Source: Mycolicibacterium sp. MU0053 (GTDB taxonomy: Bacteria > Actinomycetota > Actinomycetes > Mycobacteriales > Mycobacteriaceae). From it: a DNA stretch of 64,000 nt. The translations under genes were made by a program, and so were the position numbers. This document shows positions 34,146 through 42,597 of this stretch, in pieces. The notes under the pieces are model-generated. The model was not told the DNA's origin, searched no databases, and saw only the letters and a list, made by a program, of their open reading frames with translations. Positions within the stretch are counted from its first letter, which is position 1, and the number at the start of each line of letters is the position of its first letter. The stretch spans positions 3,038,001-3,102,000 of the forward strand of contig NZ_OY726397.1 of assembly GCF_963378095.1 (NCBI RefSeq), read 5' to 3'.

Positions 34146-35423
34146 ATGCCCAGCTCTTCGCGTCCTTATCTGAGAAAGTCGGCTGTTGCCGCGGGAACGC
34201 TCGTCTGCGCCACCGCCCTGACCCTGGCCGGTTGCGGCAGCAGAGCCACCGACTCGGCGGGGCCGTCCGCGGGTGGCGGCGCCGAATCATGCGTGGACAC
34301 CAGCGGTTCCGCGGTCAAGGTCGGCTCCTTGAACTCGCTGTCGGGCACCATGGCGATCTCCGAGGTCACCGTCCGTGATGCGATCCTGCTGGCCGTCGAG
34401 CAGATCAACGCCGAGGGCGGCGTGCTGGGCAAGCAGATCGAAATCGTCGGCGAGGACGGCGCATCGGAGCCGACGGTGTTCGCCGAGAAGGCCGAGAAAC
34501 TGATCAAGAACGACTGTGTGGCCGCGGTGTTCGGCGGCTGGACCTCGTCGAGCCGCAAGGCGATGCTGCCGGTCTTCGAGGGCAACGACGCGCTGTTGTA
34601 CTACCCGGTGCAGTACGAGGGACTGGAGTCCAGCGACAACATCTTCTACACCGGCGCCACCACCAATCAGCAGATTGTCCCCGCCCTGGACTACCTCAAG
34701 GAGAAGGGCGTGACCTCGCTGTACCTGGTGGGCAGCGACTATGTGTTCCCGCAGACCGCCAACCGCATCATCCGGGCCTACGCCGAGGCCAACGGCATGG
34801 AGATAAGGGGCGAGGACTACACGCCGCTGGGCTCGACCGACTTCTCCACGATCATCAACAAGGTCCGGGCCGCCGGCGCCGGCGCGGTGTTCAACACCCT
34901 CAACGGCGATTCCAACGTCGCGTTCTTCAAGGAGTACACCAACGCCGGACTGACCCCGGACCAGATGCCGGTGATCTCGGTGTCGATCGCCGAGGAAGAG
35001 GTCAAGGGCATCGGCGCGCAGAACATCGACGGTCAGCTGACCGCGTGGAACTACTACCAGACCGTCGACACCCCGGAGAATCAGGCGTTCGTCAAGGCCT
35101 TCCAGGACAAGTTCGGCGCCGACCGGGTCACCTCCGACCCGATGGAGGCCGCCTACGTGTCGGTCTATCTGTGGAAGAACACCGTCGAGAAGGCGAACTC
35201 CTTCGACGTCAAGGCAATCCAGGACAACGCCGACGGGGTGAGCTTCGCCGCGCCGGAGGGCCTGGTGACCATCGACGGGGACAACAACCACATCACCAAG
35301 ACCGCCCGCATCGGCGAGATCCGACCCGACGGCCTGATCTACCCGACCTGGGAATCCCCCGGTCCGATCGAGCCGGACCCGTATCTGGCGTCCTACCCGT
35401 GGGCCGCCGGACTCTCCGGCTGA
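34146..35423 (+). CDS. urtA: Urea ABC transporter substrate-binding lipoprotein
   Basis: A 425-aa periplasmic-binding lipoprotein. The lipobox LAGC places the lipidated cysteine at residue 30. The mature protein has the amide-binding fold typical of Urt[15 protein letters not shown], the segment [14 protein letters not shown], and [13 protein letters not shown], which are hallmarks of urea receptors rather than branched-chain amino acid receptors. It is first of five adjacent genes urtABCDE. Such operons are usually under nitrogen control through GlnR. The 195-bp leader is AT-richer than its surroundings, but no convincing GlnR box could be read. No urease genes lie in the window. Confidence 0.92.
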   Translation: MPSSSRPYLRKSAVAAGTLVCATALTLAGCGSRATDSAGPSAGGGAESCVDTSGSAVKVGSLNSLSGTMAISEVTVRDAILLAVEQINAEGGVLGKQIEIVGEDGASEPTVFAEKAEKLIKNDCVAAVFGGWTSSSRKAMLPVFEGNDALLYYPVQYEGLESSDNIFYTGATTNQQIVPALDYLKEKGVTSLYLVGSDYVFPQTANRIIRAYAEANGMEIRGEDYTPLGSTDFSTIINKVRAAGAGAVFNTLNGDSNVAFFKEYTNAGLTPDQMPVISVSIAEEEVKGIGAQNIDGQLTAWNYYQTVDTPENQAFVKAFQDKFGADRVTSDPMEAAYVSVYLWKNTVEKANSFDVKAIQDNADGVSFAAPEGLVTIDGDNNHITKTARIGEIRPDGLIYPTWESPGPIEPDPYLASYPWAAGLSG

Positions 35424-35431
35424 GCGACTAG

Positions 35432-36316
35432 ATGGATGTCCTGATCGGACAGTTGGCAACGGGATTGAGTCTCGGCTCGATCCTGTTGCTGGCTGCACTC
35501 GGGTTGGCGCTGACGTTCGGCCAGATGGGCGTCATCAACATGGCGCACGGCGAATTCATCATGGCGGGCTGCTACACCGCCTACCTCACCCAACAGCTCA
35601 TCTCCGATGCCGGTGCCTCGCTGCTGATCTCGCTGGCCGTCGGATTCGTGGTCGGCGGGCTGCTCGGGGTGCTGCTGGAAACCACGCTGATCCAGCGGAT
35701 GTACCACCGGCCGCTCGACACGCTCCTGGTGACCTTCGGGGTCGGTTTGATCCTGCAGCAGGTCGCCCGCGACATCTTCGGCGCGCCGGCGGTCAATGTC
35801 ATTGCGCCGGCGTGGTTGTCGGGTGGCGTGGAGATCTTCGGTGCCGTGGTACCCAAGACCCGGCTGTTCATCCTGCTGCTCGCGATCGTCTGCGTCACCG
35901 TGTTGGCCGCCGTGTTGAAGGCCAGCCCGATGGGTCGCCGCATCCGGGCCGTCGTGCAGAACCGCGACCTCGCCGAGACCAGCGGCATCTCATCGCGCCG
36001 CACCGATATCACGACGTTCTTCATCGGGTCGGGGTTGGCGAGCGTCGCGGGGGTGGCGTTGACGCTGATCGGCTCTACCAGTCCGACGATCGGGCAGAGC
36101 TATCTGATCGACGCCTTCCTGGTGGTGGTGGTCGGCGGACTGGGCCAGATCAAGGGCACCGTGATCGCGGCGTTCGCGCTGGGCTTCCTGAACTCGTTCA
36201 TCGAGTACAGCACCACCGCGTCGCTGGCCAAGGTGCTGGTATTCGTACTCATCGTGGTGTTTTTGCAGGTCCGCCCGCAGGGCCTGTTCACCGTCCGGAC
36301 AAGGAGCCTCGCATGA
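35432..36316 (+). CDS. urtB: Urea ABC transporter permease UrtB
   Basis: A 294-aa LivH-type permease with about eight hydrophobic segments. FGQMGVINMAHGEFIMAGCY near residues 30-50 is the family signature, and the cytoplasmic loop SPMGRRIRAVVQNRDLAE near 170 contacts the ATPases. It forms the membrane channel with UrtC and takes urea from the UrtA lipoprotein. It begins 8 bp after urtA, and its stop overlaps the urtC start (ATGA). Confidence 0.93.
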   Translation: MDVLIGQLATGLSLGSILLLAALGLALTFGQMGVINMAHGEFIMAGCYTAYLTQQLISDAGASLLISLAVGFVVGGLLGVLLETTLIQRMYHRPLDTLLVTFGVGLILQQVARDIFGAPAVNVIAPAWLSGGVEIFGAVVPKTRLFILLLAIVCVTVLAAVLKASPMGRRIRAVVQNRDLAETSGISSRRTDITTFFIGSGLASVAGVALTLIGSTSPTIGQSYLIDAFLVVVVGGLGQIKGTVIAAFALGFLNSFIEYSTTASLAKVLVFVLIVVFLQVRPQGLFTVRTRSLA

Positions 36317-37443
36317 GAACGCTGCTGGGACGCTGGCAGACGTGGGCCGGGTTCGGTGTCGCCGCGGCACTGCTGTTCGGCCTGGCGCCCGTGGTGCTTT
36401 CCGATTTCCGACTCAGCATGTTCGCCAAGTTCCTGTGCTTTGCGATCGTCGCGGTCGGCATCGGGCTGGCCTGGGGTCGCGGCGGCATGCTGGTGCTGGG
36501 TCAGGGGGTGTTCTTCGGACTGGGCGGCTACATGATGGCCATGCATCTGAAGGTCGCCGACGCCCAACTGCGCGGCGAGGCGGTGCCCGACTTCATGCAG
36601 ATCGCCGGCATCCGGGTGCTGCCCGGCTACTGGGCGCCGTTCGCCTCCCCCGTGTTCACGCTGCTGGCCATCCTCATCGTGCCGACGACCATCGCGGTCG
36701 CGCTGGGTTTCGGCGTCTTCAAACGCCGGGTCAAGGGCGCGTACTTCGCGATCCTGTCGCAGGCCCTGGCGGCGGCGCTGGCCATCCTGCTGGTCGGCCA
36801 GACCAGCCTCGGCGGATCCAACGGCCTCAACAGGTTTCGCACCTTCTTCGGGTTCACCCTCAACGATCCGGCCAATCGACGGATGCTGTACTTCATCGCG
36901 GCCGGCGTGCTGTTGGCGGTGGTGGCGATCGCGCGGCAGCTGATGCAGAGCCGGTACGGCGAGTTGCTGGTGGCCGTGCGCGACGGCGAGGAACGGGTGC
37001 GCTTCCTGGGCTACGATCCGGCCAACATCAAGGTGGTCGCCTACGCCGTGGCCGCGTTGTTCGCCGCCGTCGCCGGGGCCCTGTTCGCGCCGATCGTCGG
37101 CTTCATCGCGCCCTCGCAGATCGGCATCCTGCCGTCGATCGCATTCGTGATCGGTGTCGCGATCGGCGGGCGGACCACGCTGTTCGGACCGGTGCTGGGC
37201 GCCATCGGGATCGCGTGGGCGCAAACCCTGTTCTCCGAACGGTTCCCGTCGGAATGGACCTACGCGCAGGGCCTGCTGTTCATCATCGTGGTGGGCTTCT
37301 TCCCGGCCGGCCTGGCGGGCCTCGGTGTGCTGTTCGCCCGGCGACGCCGACAGGCCGATCAGACGCCGCGCCCGCCCGCTGCGGATCCGGCGCCCGATCC
37401 CGACCCGCAGACCGAAGCCGAGACGGCGGGAGCGCGACTGTGA
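36313..37443 (+). CDS. urtC: Urea ABC transporter permease UrtC
   Basis: A 376-aa LivM-type permease. The signature GRGGMLVLGQGVFFGLGGYM follows the first membrane segments, and LVAVRDGEERVRFLGYDP is the ATPase-contact loop. The extended loop after the fourth segment and the polar C-terminal tail (RRRRQADQ and a Pro/Asp-rich end) are usual for UrtC. The start ATG overlaps the urtB stop and has AAGGAG seven bases upstream; the stop overlaps the urtD GTG. Confidence 0.93.
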   Translation: MRTLLGRWQTWAGFGVAAALLFGLAPVVLSDFRLSMFAKFLCFAIVAVGIGLAWGRGGMLVLGQGVFFGLGGYMMAMHLKVADAQLRGEAVPDFMQIAGIRVLPGYWAPFASPVFTLLAILIVPTTIAVALGFGVFKRRVKGAYFAILSQALAAALAILLVGQTSLGGSNGLNRFRTFFGFTLNDPANRRMLYFIAAGVLLAVVAIARQLMQSRYGELLVAVRDGEERVRFLGYDPANIKVVAYAVAALFAAVAGALFAPIVGFIAPSQIGILPSIAFVIGVAIGGRTTLFGPVLGAIGIAWAQTLFSERFPSEWTYAQGLLFIIVVGFFPAGLAGLGVLFARRRRQADQTPRPPAADPAPDPDPQTEAETAGARL

Positions 37444-38240
37444 GCACCCCACTGGAACCGGTAGCCGGCGGCAATGTCGGCATGGGCACCGAGTATCTCG
37501 AAGTACACGGCCTCACAGTCGATTTCGACGGCTTCAAGGCGGTCAGCGATATCGACCTCACGCTGTTCCAGGGCGATCTTCGGTTTCTGATCGGCCCCAA
37601 CGGCGCCGGCAAGACCACCGTGATCGATGCGATCACGGGCCTGGTATCCGGCAGCGGATCGGTCAGCAAGTCCGGCGTCGAACTGCTCGGCAAGAAGGTG
37701 CATCAGATCGCCCGACTCGGGGTGGGCCGCACCTTCCAGACCGCCTCGGTCTTCGAACAACTCACGGTGTTACAGAATCTCGACATCGCCGCCGGCGCGG
37801 AGCGGTCGTGGTGGACGCTGCTGCGCCGCCGCCGCGAGGTGCTGCCGGTGATCGATGAGGCGTTGGAGACCATCGGCCTGAGCGCGCTGGCCGATCGGCC
37901 CGCCGGGGTGCTGGCCCACGGCCAGAAGCAATGGCTCGAGATCGGCATGCTGCTGGTCCAGAACGCCGACGTGTTGCTGCTCGACGAACCCGTGGCGGGA
38001 ATGAGCGCCGAAGAACGCGACGAGACCGGAAACCTGTTGCGCCGCATCGGCGCCGAACGCACCGTCGTCGTCGTCGAACATGACATGGACTTCATGCGCG
38101 CGTTTGCGACCTCGGTGACGGTGTTGGCACGCGGCCAGGTCATCGCCGAGGGCACCGTGGCCGAGGTCCAGGCCAACCCGAAAGTCCAGGAGGTCTACCT
38201 GGGCACCACGGCCGCTACCGGAATCGAGGACACCGCGTGA
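37440..38240 (+). CDS. urtD: Urea ABC transporter ATPase UrtD
   Basis: A 266-aa LivG-type ATPase. Walker A GPNGAGKTT is near residue 52. The signature region reads LAHGQKQWLEIGMLL instead of the standard LSGGQ, which is normal for UrtD. Walker B is LLLDEPVAGMS, and the switch histidine is in VVVEHDMDFMR. It starts with GTG overlapping the urtC stop and ends overlapping the urtE GTG. With UrtE it powers urea import. Confidence 0.93.
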   Translation: MSTPLEPVAGGNVGMGTEYLEVHGLTVDFDGFKAVSDIDLTLFQGDLRFLIGPNGAGKTTVIDAITGLVSGSGSVSKSGVELLGKKVHQIARLGVGRTFQTASVFEQLTVLQNLDIAAGAERSWWTLLRRRREVLPVIDEALETIGLSALADRPAGVLAHGQKQWLEIGMLLVQNADVLLLDEPVAGMSAEERDETGNLLRRIGAERTVVVVEHDMDFMRAFATSVTVLARGQVIAEGTVAEVQANPKVQEVYLGTTAATGIEDTA

Positions 38241-38932
38241 GCCTGCAACTGATCGATGTGCGCACCGGCTACGGACGCTCCGAGGTGATCCACGGGGTCA
38301 GCCTCGAGGTGCCGGCCGACGGGGTGGCCGCGGTCATGGGACACAACGGCGCCGGGAAGACCACGCTGCTGCGGGCCGCGGTCGGGCTGCTCAAATGCGG
38401 TGCGGGCAAGGTGGTTTTCGACGGTGAGGACATCACCAAGCTGCGGCCGTCGGCGCGGGTGGCGCGCGGCCTGGCCTACGTCCCACAGGGGCAGCAGTCG
38501 TTCGGGCAGTTGACCACCGCCGAGAATCTGCAGGTGGTCGCCGACGGCCGCAAGCACGGCAAGCGGCTGATCGACGCCCAGCTCGATCTGTTCCCGGCGC
38601 TCAGGGAGTTGCTCAACCGGCGCGCCGGGCTGCTCTCGGGCGGGCAACGGCAACAACTGGCGATCGCCCGCGCATTGATCACCAGCCCGAAGACACTGAT
38701 CCTCGACGAACCGACCGAGGGGATCCAGCCGTCGGTGGTCGCCGAGATCGAACAGGCCATCACGGCGCTGACCAGCCGCGGCGACCTCGGCGTGCTGCTG
38801 GTCGAACAGCACATCGGCTTCGCCCTGGACGCTGCCCAGCAGTACTACGTGCTGGAGGCGGGCCGGGTGAGTTCCTCGGGCGCCGGCGGTCGCGCCGCCG
38901 AGGCCGATGTGCGGGCCGCGATGACCATCTGA
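38237..38932 (+). CDS. urtE: Urea ABC transporter ATPase UrtE
   Basis: A 231-aa LivF-type ATPase. Walker A is GHNGAGKTT near residue 35, the Q-loop region YVPQGQQSFGQLT, the signature LLSGGQRQQLAIARAL, and Walker B LILDEPTEGIQ with switch LLVEQHIGF. The YVPQGQQ form is typical of UrtE. It is the last gene of the urt operon. A terminator-like hairpin within a repeated 44-bp element begins 13 bp after the stop. Confidence 0.93.
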   Translation: MSLQLIDVRTGYGRSEVIHGVSLEVPADGVAAVMGHNGAGKTTLLRAAVGLLKCGAGKVVFDGEDITKLRPSARVARGLAYVPQGQQSFGQLTTAENLQVVADGRKHGKRLIDAQLDLFPALRELLNRRAGLLSGGQRQQLAIARALITSPKTLILDEPTEGIQPSVVAEIEQAITALTSRGDLGVLLVEQHIGFALDAAQQYYVLEAGRVSSSGAGGRAAEADVRAAMTI

Positions 38933-38944
38933 CCCCCCCTCTTA

Positions 38945-38988
38945 CCGCGAGGGTGCGAGTCCCCGGCCGACACGCCGGGAAATTCTCG
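38945..38988 (+). repeat. 44-bp repeated element, copy A, behind urtE (terminator-like)
   Basis: This copy starts 12 bp after the urtE stop and matches the reverse complement of 39586-39629 at 39 of 44 positions, with a perfect 19-bp core. Inside it CCCGGC (38962-38967) and GCCGGG (38974-38979) form a six-pair stem with a six-base loop, followed by AAATTCT. Position and hairpin suggest a transcription terminator or a dispersed 3'-end repeat. Confidence 0.7.
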
Positions 38989-39034
38989 TGGTTTGCGCAC
39001 CGTCGCGCGTAGTCGAGATGGCAGGCTCGCCGCT

Positions 39035-39595
39035 ATGAGCGAAGCCCAGTACCGGATCCTGGCCGACACCGGCGGCCTTGTCGTCACCGACGACGGCCGT
39101 CGCGTGGTGGTGATCGACCGCCGGATCGGCGCGCTGTCCGTGCTGGCCTTCGCGCTCGGCGTTGGCGGCGTCGTGCTGATCGTGTTCGGGGTGGTCGCGT
39201 GGGTCGGCGGCCTGCTCCCGGGAGTCGGCAGCGTCGGGCTTCTCGCGCTCGGTGTCGTCCTGGCTGCCCTGACCTTCTGGTTGATCCGCACGATCCGGGC
39301 TCGCCGTGCGGCACCGCTGGGAAGCTGCCGACCGGCGGCCGTGCTGGACCGCAAGCTCGGGTTGTTCAGTGCCGGCGGTGGCGCACTGATGAATCTGGCT
39401 GACGTGCGATTCGAGCGGCGGCTCCAGGTGACCTCGAGTGCGGCCAAACTGGTGGCGGTGACGCCCTCCGGTGTCCTGGTCCTCAAGCGCGGCACCCCCT
39501 TCGACGGCGGTGTCGGCGATGCGCACGGCGTCCTCAACAGCGTCGTGCAGAAGAACGCTGAGGACGCGCGAGGGTGCGCAGAATCCGAGAATTAA
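39035..39595 (+). CDS. Small membrane protein of unknown function
   Basis: A 186-aa protein I do not recognise. A polar start is followed by DDGRRVVVIDRRIG, then two close hydrophobic segments (about residues 32-54 and 60-80), and a basic, soluble C-terminal half with VLDRKLGLFSAGGG and VTPSGVLVLKRGTPF. It looks like a two-helix membrane protein with a cytoplasmic tail. The start is ATG at 39035; the frame is open 14 codons upstream without support. Base use and strand fit a real gene. Its stop lies inside copy B of the 44-bp repeat, so the gene is bracketed by inverted copies of that element. Confidence 0.6.
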   Translation: MSEAQYRILADTGGLVVTDDGRRVVVIDRRIGALSVLAFALGVGGVVLIVFGVVAWVGGLLPGVGSVGLLALGVVLAALTFWLIRTIRARRAAPLGSCRPAAVLDRKLGLFSAGGGALMNLADVRFERRLQVTSSAAKLVAVTPSGVLVLKRGTPFDGGVGDAHGVLNSVVQKNAEDARGCAESEN

Positions 39596-39629
39596 GCGGC
39601 GTGTCGGCCGGGGACCCGCACGCTCGCGG
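39586..39629 (-). repeat. 44-bp repeated element, copy B, behind hisS
   Basis: Read on the minus strand, this copy begins 36 bases after the hisS stop and matches copy A at 39 of 44 positions, including a shared 19-bp core. The hairpin is weaker here, with only four or five stem pairs. It overlaps the stop codon of the membrane-protein gene on the plus strand. Both copies thus stand in sense orientation just behind a gene. Confidence 0.65.
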
Positions 39630-39664
39630 GGAGGGGGGCGAGGCGGGGAGGGGGGCGAGGCGGG
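39627..39664 (+). repeat. G-rich 17-bp tandem repeat next to the hisS stop
   Basis: The 17-base unit CGGGGAGGGGGGCGAGG is repeated twice exactly (39627-39643, 39644-39660), with the start of a third copy up to the hisS stop codon. The plus strand has four runs of at least four G separated by loops of one, six and one bases, so a G-quadruplex is possible. No gene is encoded in this 69-bp spacer. Confidence 0.8.
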
Positions 39665-40936
39665 TCAGCGGCGGAGGCGGGACAGCACCTCGGCGAGCAC
39701 CGCCTCCGCGGCGACGTCGACCTGTTCGCCGGAGGCCAGCTCCTTGACACCGAGCGTGCCGGCATCGATGTCGCGGTCACCGGCGACCAGCGCCAGCGTG
39801 GCCCCGGACCGGTCGGCGGCGCGCATCGCGCCCTTGAGCCCGCGGTCGCCGTAGGCCAGGTCGACCCGCACCCCGGCGGCCCGCAACTGCGCGGCGAGCA
39901 CCACCAGCGTGGCCTTGGCCCGCTCCCCCAACGGCACGCAGAACACGTCGACGCGGGTGGTCGCACCGACCGCCTTCCCCTCGGCCTTGAGCGCCAGCAC
40001 CGTGCGGTCGACGCCCAGTCCGAAGCCGATGCCGGACAGATCCTGCCCGCCGAGTTGCCGCATCAGGCCGTCGTAGCGGCCCCCGCCGCCGATGCCCGAC
40101 TGCGCGCCGAGCCCGTCGTGGACGAACTCGAAGGTCGTCTTGGTGTAGTAGTCCAGCCCACGCACCATCCGGGGGTTGACCACGTACGGCACCCCCAGCG
40201 CGGTCAGATGCGCCAGCACCGCATCGAAATGCTGCTGCGCCGACGCCGAGAGGTGATCGAGCATCACCGGCGCGTCGGCAGTCATCGCCCGGACGTCGGG
40301 ACGCTTGTCGTCGAGGACCCGCAGCGGGTTGATCTCGGCGCGGGCCCGGGTGGCCTCGTCGAGGTCAAGCTTGAACAGGAAGTCCTGCAGCAACTCTCGA
40401 TACGCGGGCCGGCAGGTGTCGTCGCCCAGGGAGGTGATCTCGAGCCGGAAACCGTCGAGACCGAGGGACCGGAATCCGGCGTCGGCCACCGCGATGACCT
40501 CGGCGTCCAGCGCCGGGTCGTCGACCCCGATGGCCTCGATGCCGACCTGCTGCAACTGGCGGTACCGCCCCGCCTGGGGCCGCTCGTAGCGGAAGAACGG
40601 CCCGGAGTAGCAGAGCTTCACCGGCAGCCCACCGCGGTCGAGGCCGTGCTCGATGACCGCGCGCATCACCCCGGCGGTGCCCTCCGGTCGCAGGGTGACC
40701 GAGCGGTCCCCGCGATCGGCGAAGGTGTACATCTCCTTGGAGACCACGTCGGTCGACTCGCCGACGCCGCGGGCGAACAAACCGGTGTCCTCGAAGATCG
40801 GCAGTTCGATATCGCCGTACCCGGCCCGGCGCGCCGCGGCCAGCAGACCGTCGCGCACCGCCACGAACTGCGCCGAGTCGGGCGGCAGGTAGTCCGGCAC
40901 GCCCTTGGGGCCCTGAAAGGACGATGCTTCGCTCAC
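39665..40936 (-). CDS. hisS: Histidyl-tRNA synthetase
   Basis: A 423-aa class II synthetase for tRNA-His. It opens with [13 protein letters not shown], and motif 2 appears as [20 protein letters not shown]. The His-A motif [13 protein letters not shown] is near residue 260, motif 3 IGFGLGVDR near 310, and a C-terminal anticodon-binding domain follows. GTG at 40936 is chosen from the family start; AAGGA lies nine bases upstream. It is the first marker of the conserved mycobacterial block, followed upstream by the MBL-fold gene as in M. tuberculosis. The 3' end carries G-rich repeats and a 44-bp element. Confidence 0.97.
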   Translation of the reverse strand: MSEASSFQGPKGVPDYLPPDSAQFVAVRDGLLAAARRAGYGDIELPIFEDTGLFARGVGESTDVVSKEMYTFADRGDRSVTLRPEGTAGVMRAVIEHGLDRGGLPVKLCYSGPFFRYERPQAGRYRQLQQVGIEAIGVDDPALDAEVIAVADAGFRSLGLDGFRLEITSLGDDTCRPAYRELLQDFLFKLDLDEATRARAEINPLRVLDDKRPDVRAMTADAPVMLDHLSASAQQHFDAVLAHLTALGVPYVVNPRMVRGLDYYTKTTFEFVHDGLGAQSGIGGGGRYDGLMRQLGGQDLSGIGFGLGVDRTVLALKAEGKAVGATTRVDVFCVPLGERAKATLVVLAAQLRAAGVRVDLAYGDRGLKGAMRAADRSGATLALVAGDRDIDAGTLGVKELASGEQVDVAAEAVLAEVLSRLRR

Positions 40937-40967
40937 GGGGCCTGATCCTTCATGGTGTTGTGCTCCT

Positions 40968-41582
40968 TCACGGCGCCGAGGTGCCCAGATGTGTGTTGAA
41001 ACGACGTTCGCTGCCGATGGTCGTCGAGGCGCCGCGTCCCGGTAGTACCACGGTGTCGTCGTCGAGAACCAACAGTTTTGCTCCGATCGAGGCGAGCAGT
41101 TGCCGGCGGTCACTATCGCATCCCGGCTGCCCGACCGTGCGAAAGCCCAGCGTGTGTCCGGTGAACGCGACAGGCGCGGGACCCTCGTCGGTGTCGGCGA
41201 GCACCCGATAGACCACCGATCCCGGGGTGTGGCCCGGCGTGTGATCCACCGTCACCTCGATCTCGGCGAGCGGCACCTGCTGGCCGTCGGCGACGTCGAC
41301 GAGGATCTCCGGCGGGTCGGTCAGCAGGTCGCGGTCGGCCGGGTGCAGATGGACCGGGATGTCCCAACCCGCGCACAGATCGAACGCCGAACCGGTGACG
41401 TCGCGCCGGCCGCTGGTCAGCAGCACCGCGGCGGGGGTGAGGTCGTTGACGGCGAAGTAGTACTCCAGCGTCGCCACGGCGTCCTCGCCGGGATCGATGA
41501 CGATCGCGGGGCCACCGCGGCGCGGCGCCACGAGATAACAGTTGGTTTCGGCGGCGCCGGCGGCAAACCCGGTGATGAGCAC
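40968..41582 (-). CDS. Degenerate metallo-beta-lactamase-fold protein (glyoxalase II-like), probably without metal
   Basis: A protein of about 204 aa in the place of the M. tuberculosis glyoxalase II-like Rv2581c and clearly related to it ([45 protein letters not shown]). The metal ligands are mostly gone. The THGHIDH motif of the family reads TSGRRDV, the later aspartate in TGDTL is TGHTL, and the last histidine in LPGHG is LPGRG; only HTPGHT is intact. About 25 residues after the LTDP segment are also missing. It is an intact frame, so it looks like a pseudoenzyme rather than a pseudogene. GTG at 41582 or 41588 could start it; the divergent ppiB gene begins 108 bp away. Confidence 0.8.
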   Translation of the reverse strand: MLITGFAAGAAETNCYLVAPRRGGPAIVIDPGEDAVATLEYYFAVNDLTPAAVLLTSGRRDVTGSAFDLCAGWDIPVHLHPADRDLLTDPPEILVDVADGQQVPLAEIEVTVDHTPGHTPGSVVYRVLADTDEGPAPVAFTGHTLGFRTVGQPGCDSDRRQLLASIGAKLLVLDDDTVVLPGRGASTTIGSERRFNTHLGTSAP

Positions 41583-41690
41583 GACCACCAGTGTCGCACC
41601 CGGCCGCCGCGGGTCGGACAGCGCTTCCGCCGGGACAGCTGGCACACTCGTCTCGAGCACATTCACCGGCAGAGTTGGAGGGCATCGGCA

Positions 41691-42581
41691 GTGCCGACTA
41701 ACGAACAGCGACGTGAGACCGCCAAGCGCAAGCTGGAGCGGCAACTCGAACGACGGGCCGAGCAGGCCAAGAAGCGCCGCCTGATCGCCATCATCGGCGG
41801 CGTCACCGCGGTCGTCGTGCTGATCGCGGCGGTAGTGGCCGCGGTGCTGCTGAACAGGGATGATGCCGACGATTCCGCGGCTTCGCAGACCCCCGGCGAG
41901 GATTCGTCGGCCCTGGACTCCGGTCCGGTCACCGAGCCACCGGCCGACGGTCAGCTGCCCCCGTTCACCCCGTCGGCCAATACCGGGGCCGACTGCCAGT
42001 ACCCGTCGGCGCGGGAGGCCAGCAAGCCCGTCGAGCCGCCGCGCACCGGCAAGGTGCCCACCGATCCGGCCCAGGTCAGCGTCAGCATGGCCACCACCCA
42101 GGGCAACATCGGCCTGCAGCTGGACAACGGGAAGTCACCGTGCACCGTCAACAGCTTCGTGAGCCTGGCCCAGCAGGGCTACTTCGACGACACCGTGTGC
42201 CACCGGCTGACCACCACGCCGGGCCTGTCGGTGCTGCAGTGCGGTGACCCCACCGGAACCGGTTCCGGCGGCCCGGGCTATCAGTTCGCCAACGAGTACC
42301 CGACCGACCAGTACCCCGCCGGCAGCCCGGGCGTGCAGAACACCGTGACCTATCCGCGTGGCACCCTCGCGATGGCCAACGCGGGCCCCGGCACCAACGG
42401 CAGCCAGTTCTTCCTGGTCTACGCCGACTCGCAGCTGCCGCCGCAGTACACGGTCTTCGGCACCATCGACGAGACGGGTCTGGCGACCCTGGACCGGGTT
42501 GCCAACGGCGGTGTCCAGGGCGGGGCCGGCGACGGCGCCCCCGCGAACGAAGTCAAGATCACCTCGGTCGCGCTCGACTGA
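41691..42581 (+). CDS. ppiB: Membrane-anchored cyclophilin-type peptidyl-prolyl isomerase
   Basis: A 296-aa protein. A basic cytoplasmic lead (KRKLERQLERRAEQAKKRR) is followed by one membrane helix (about residues 31-53), an acidic Ser/Pro-rich linker, and a cyclophilin domain with VNSFVSLAQQGYFDDTVCHR, the Q-containing VLQCGDPTGTG, and GSQFFLVYAD. It would catalyse prolyl cis-trans isomerisation outside the membrane. Three cysteines in the domain may pair. The start is GTG at 41691 with GGAGG nine bases upstream. Gene position matches M. tuberculosis ppiB between the MBL gene and rel. Confidence 0.92.
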   Translation: MPTNEQRRETAKRKLERQLERRAEQAKKRRLIAIIGGVTAVVVLIAAVVAAVLLNRDDADDSAASQTPGEDSSALDSGPVTEPPADGQLPPFTPSANTGADCQYPSAREASKPVEPPRTGKVPTDPAQVSVSMATTQGNIGLQLDNGKSPCTVNSFVSLAQQGYFDDTVCHRLTTTPGLSVLQCGDPTGTGSGGPGYQFANEYPTDQYPAGSPGVQNTVTYPRGTLAMANAGPGTNGSQFFLVYADSQLPPQYTVFGTIDETGLATLDRVANGGVQGGAGDGAPANEVKITSVALD

Positions 42582-42597
42582 GCTGACGAATGCCCAG

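Noticed and set aside
39035..39629. Insertion sequence or MITE carrying the small membrane gene
   Set aside because: There is no transposase and no target-site duplication, and both repeats stand in sense behind neighbouring genes, which terminators explain equally well.
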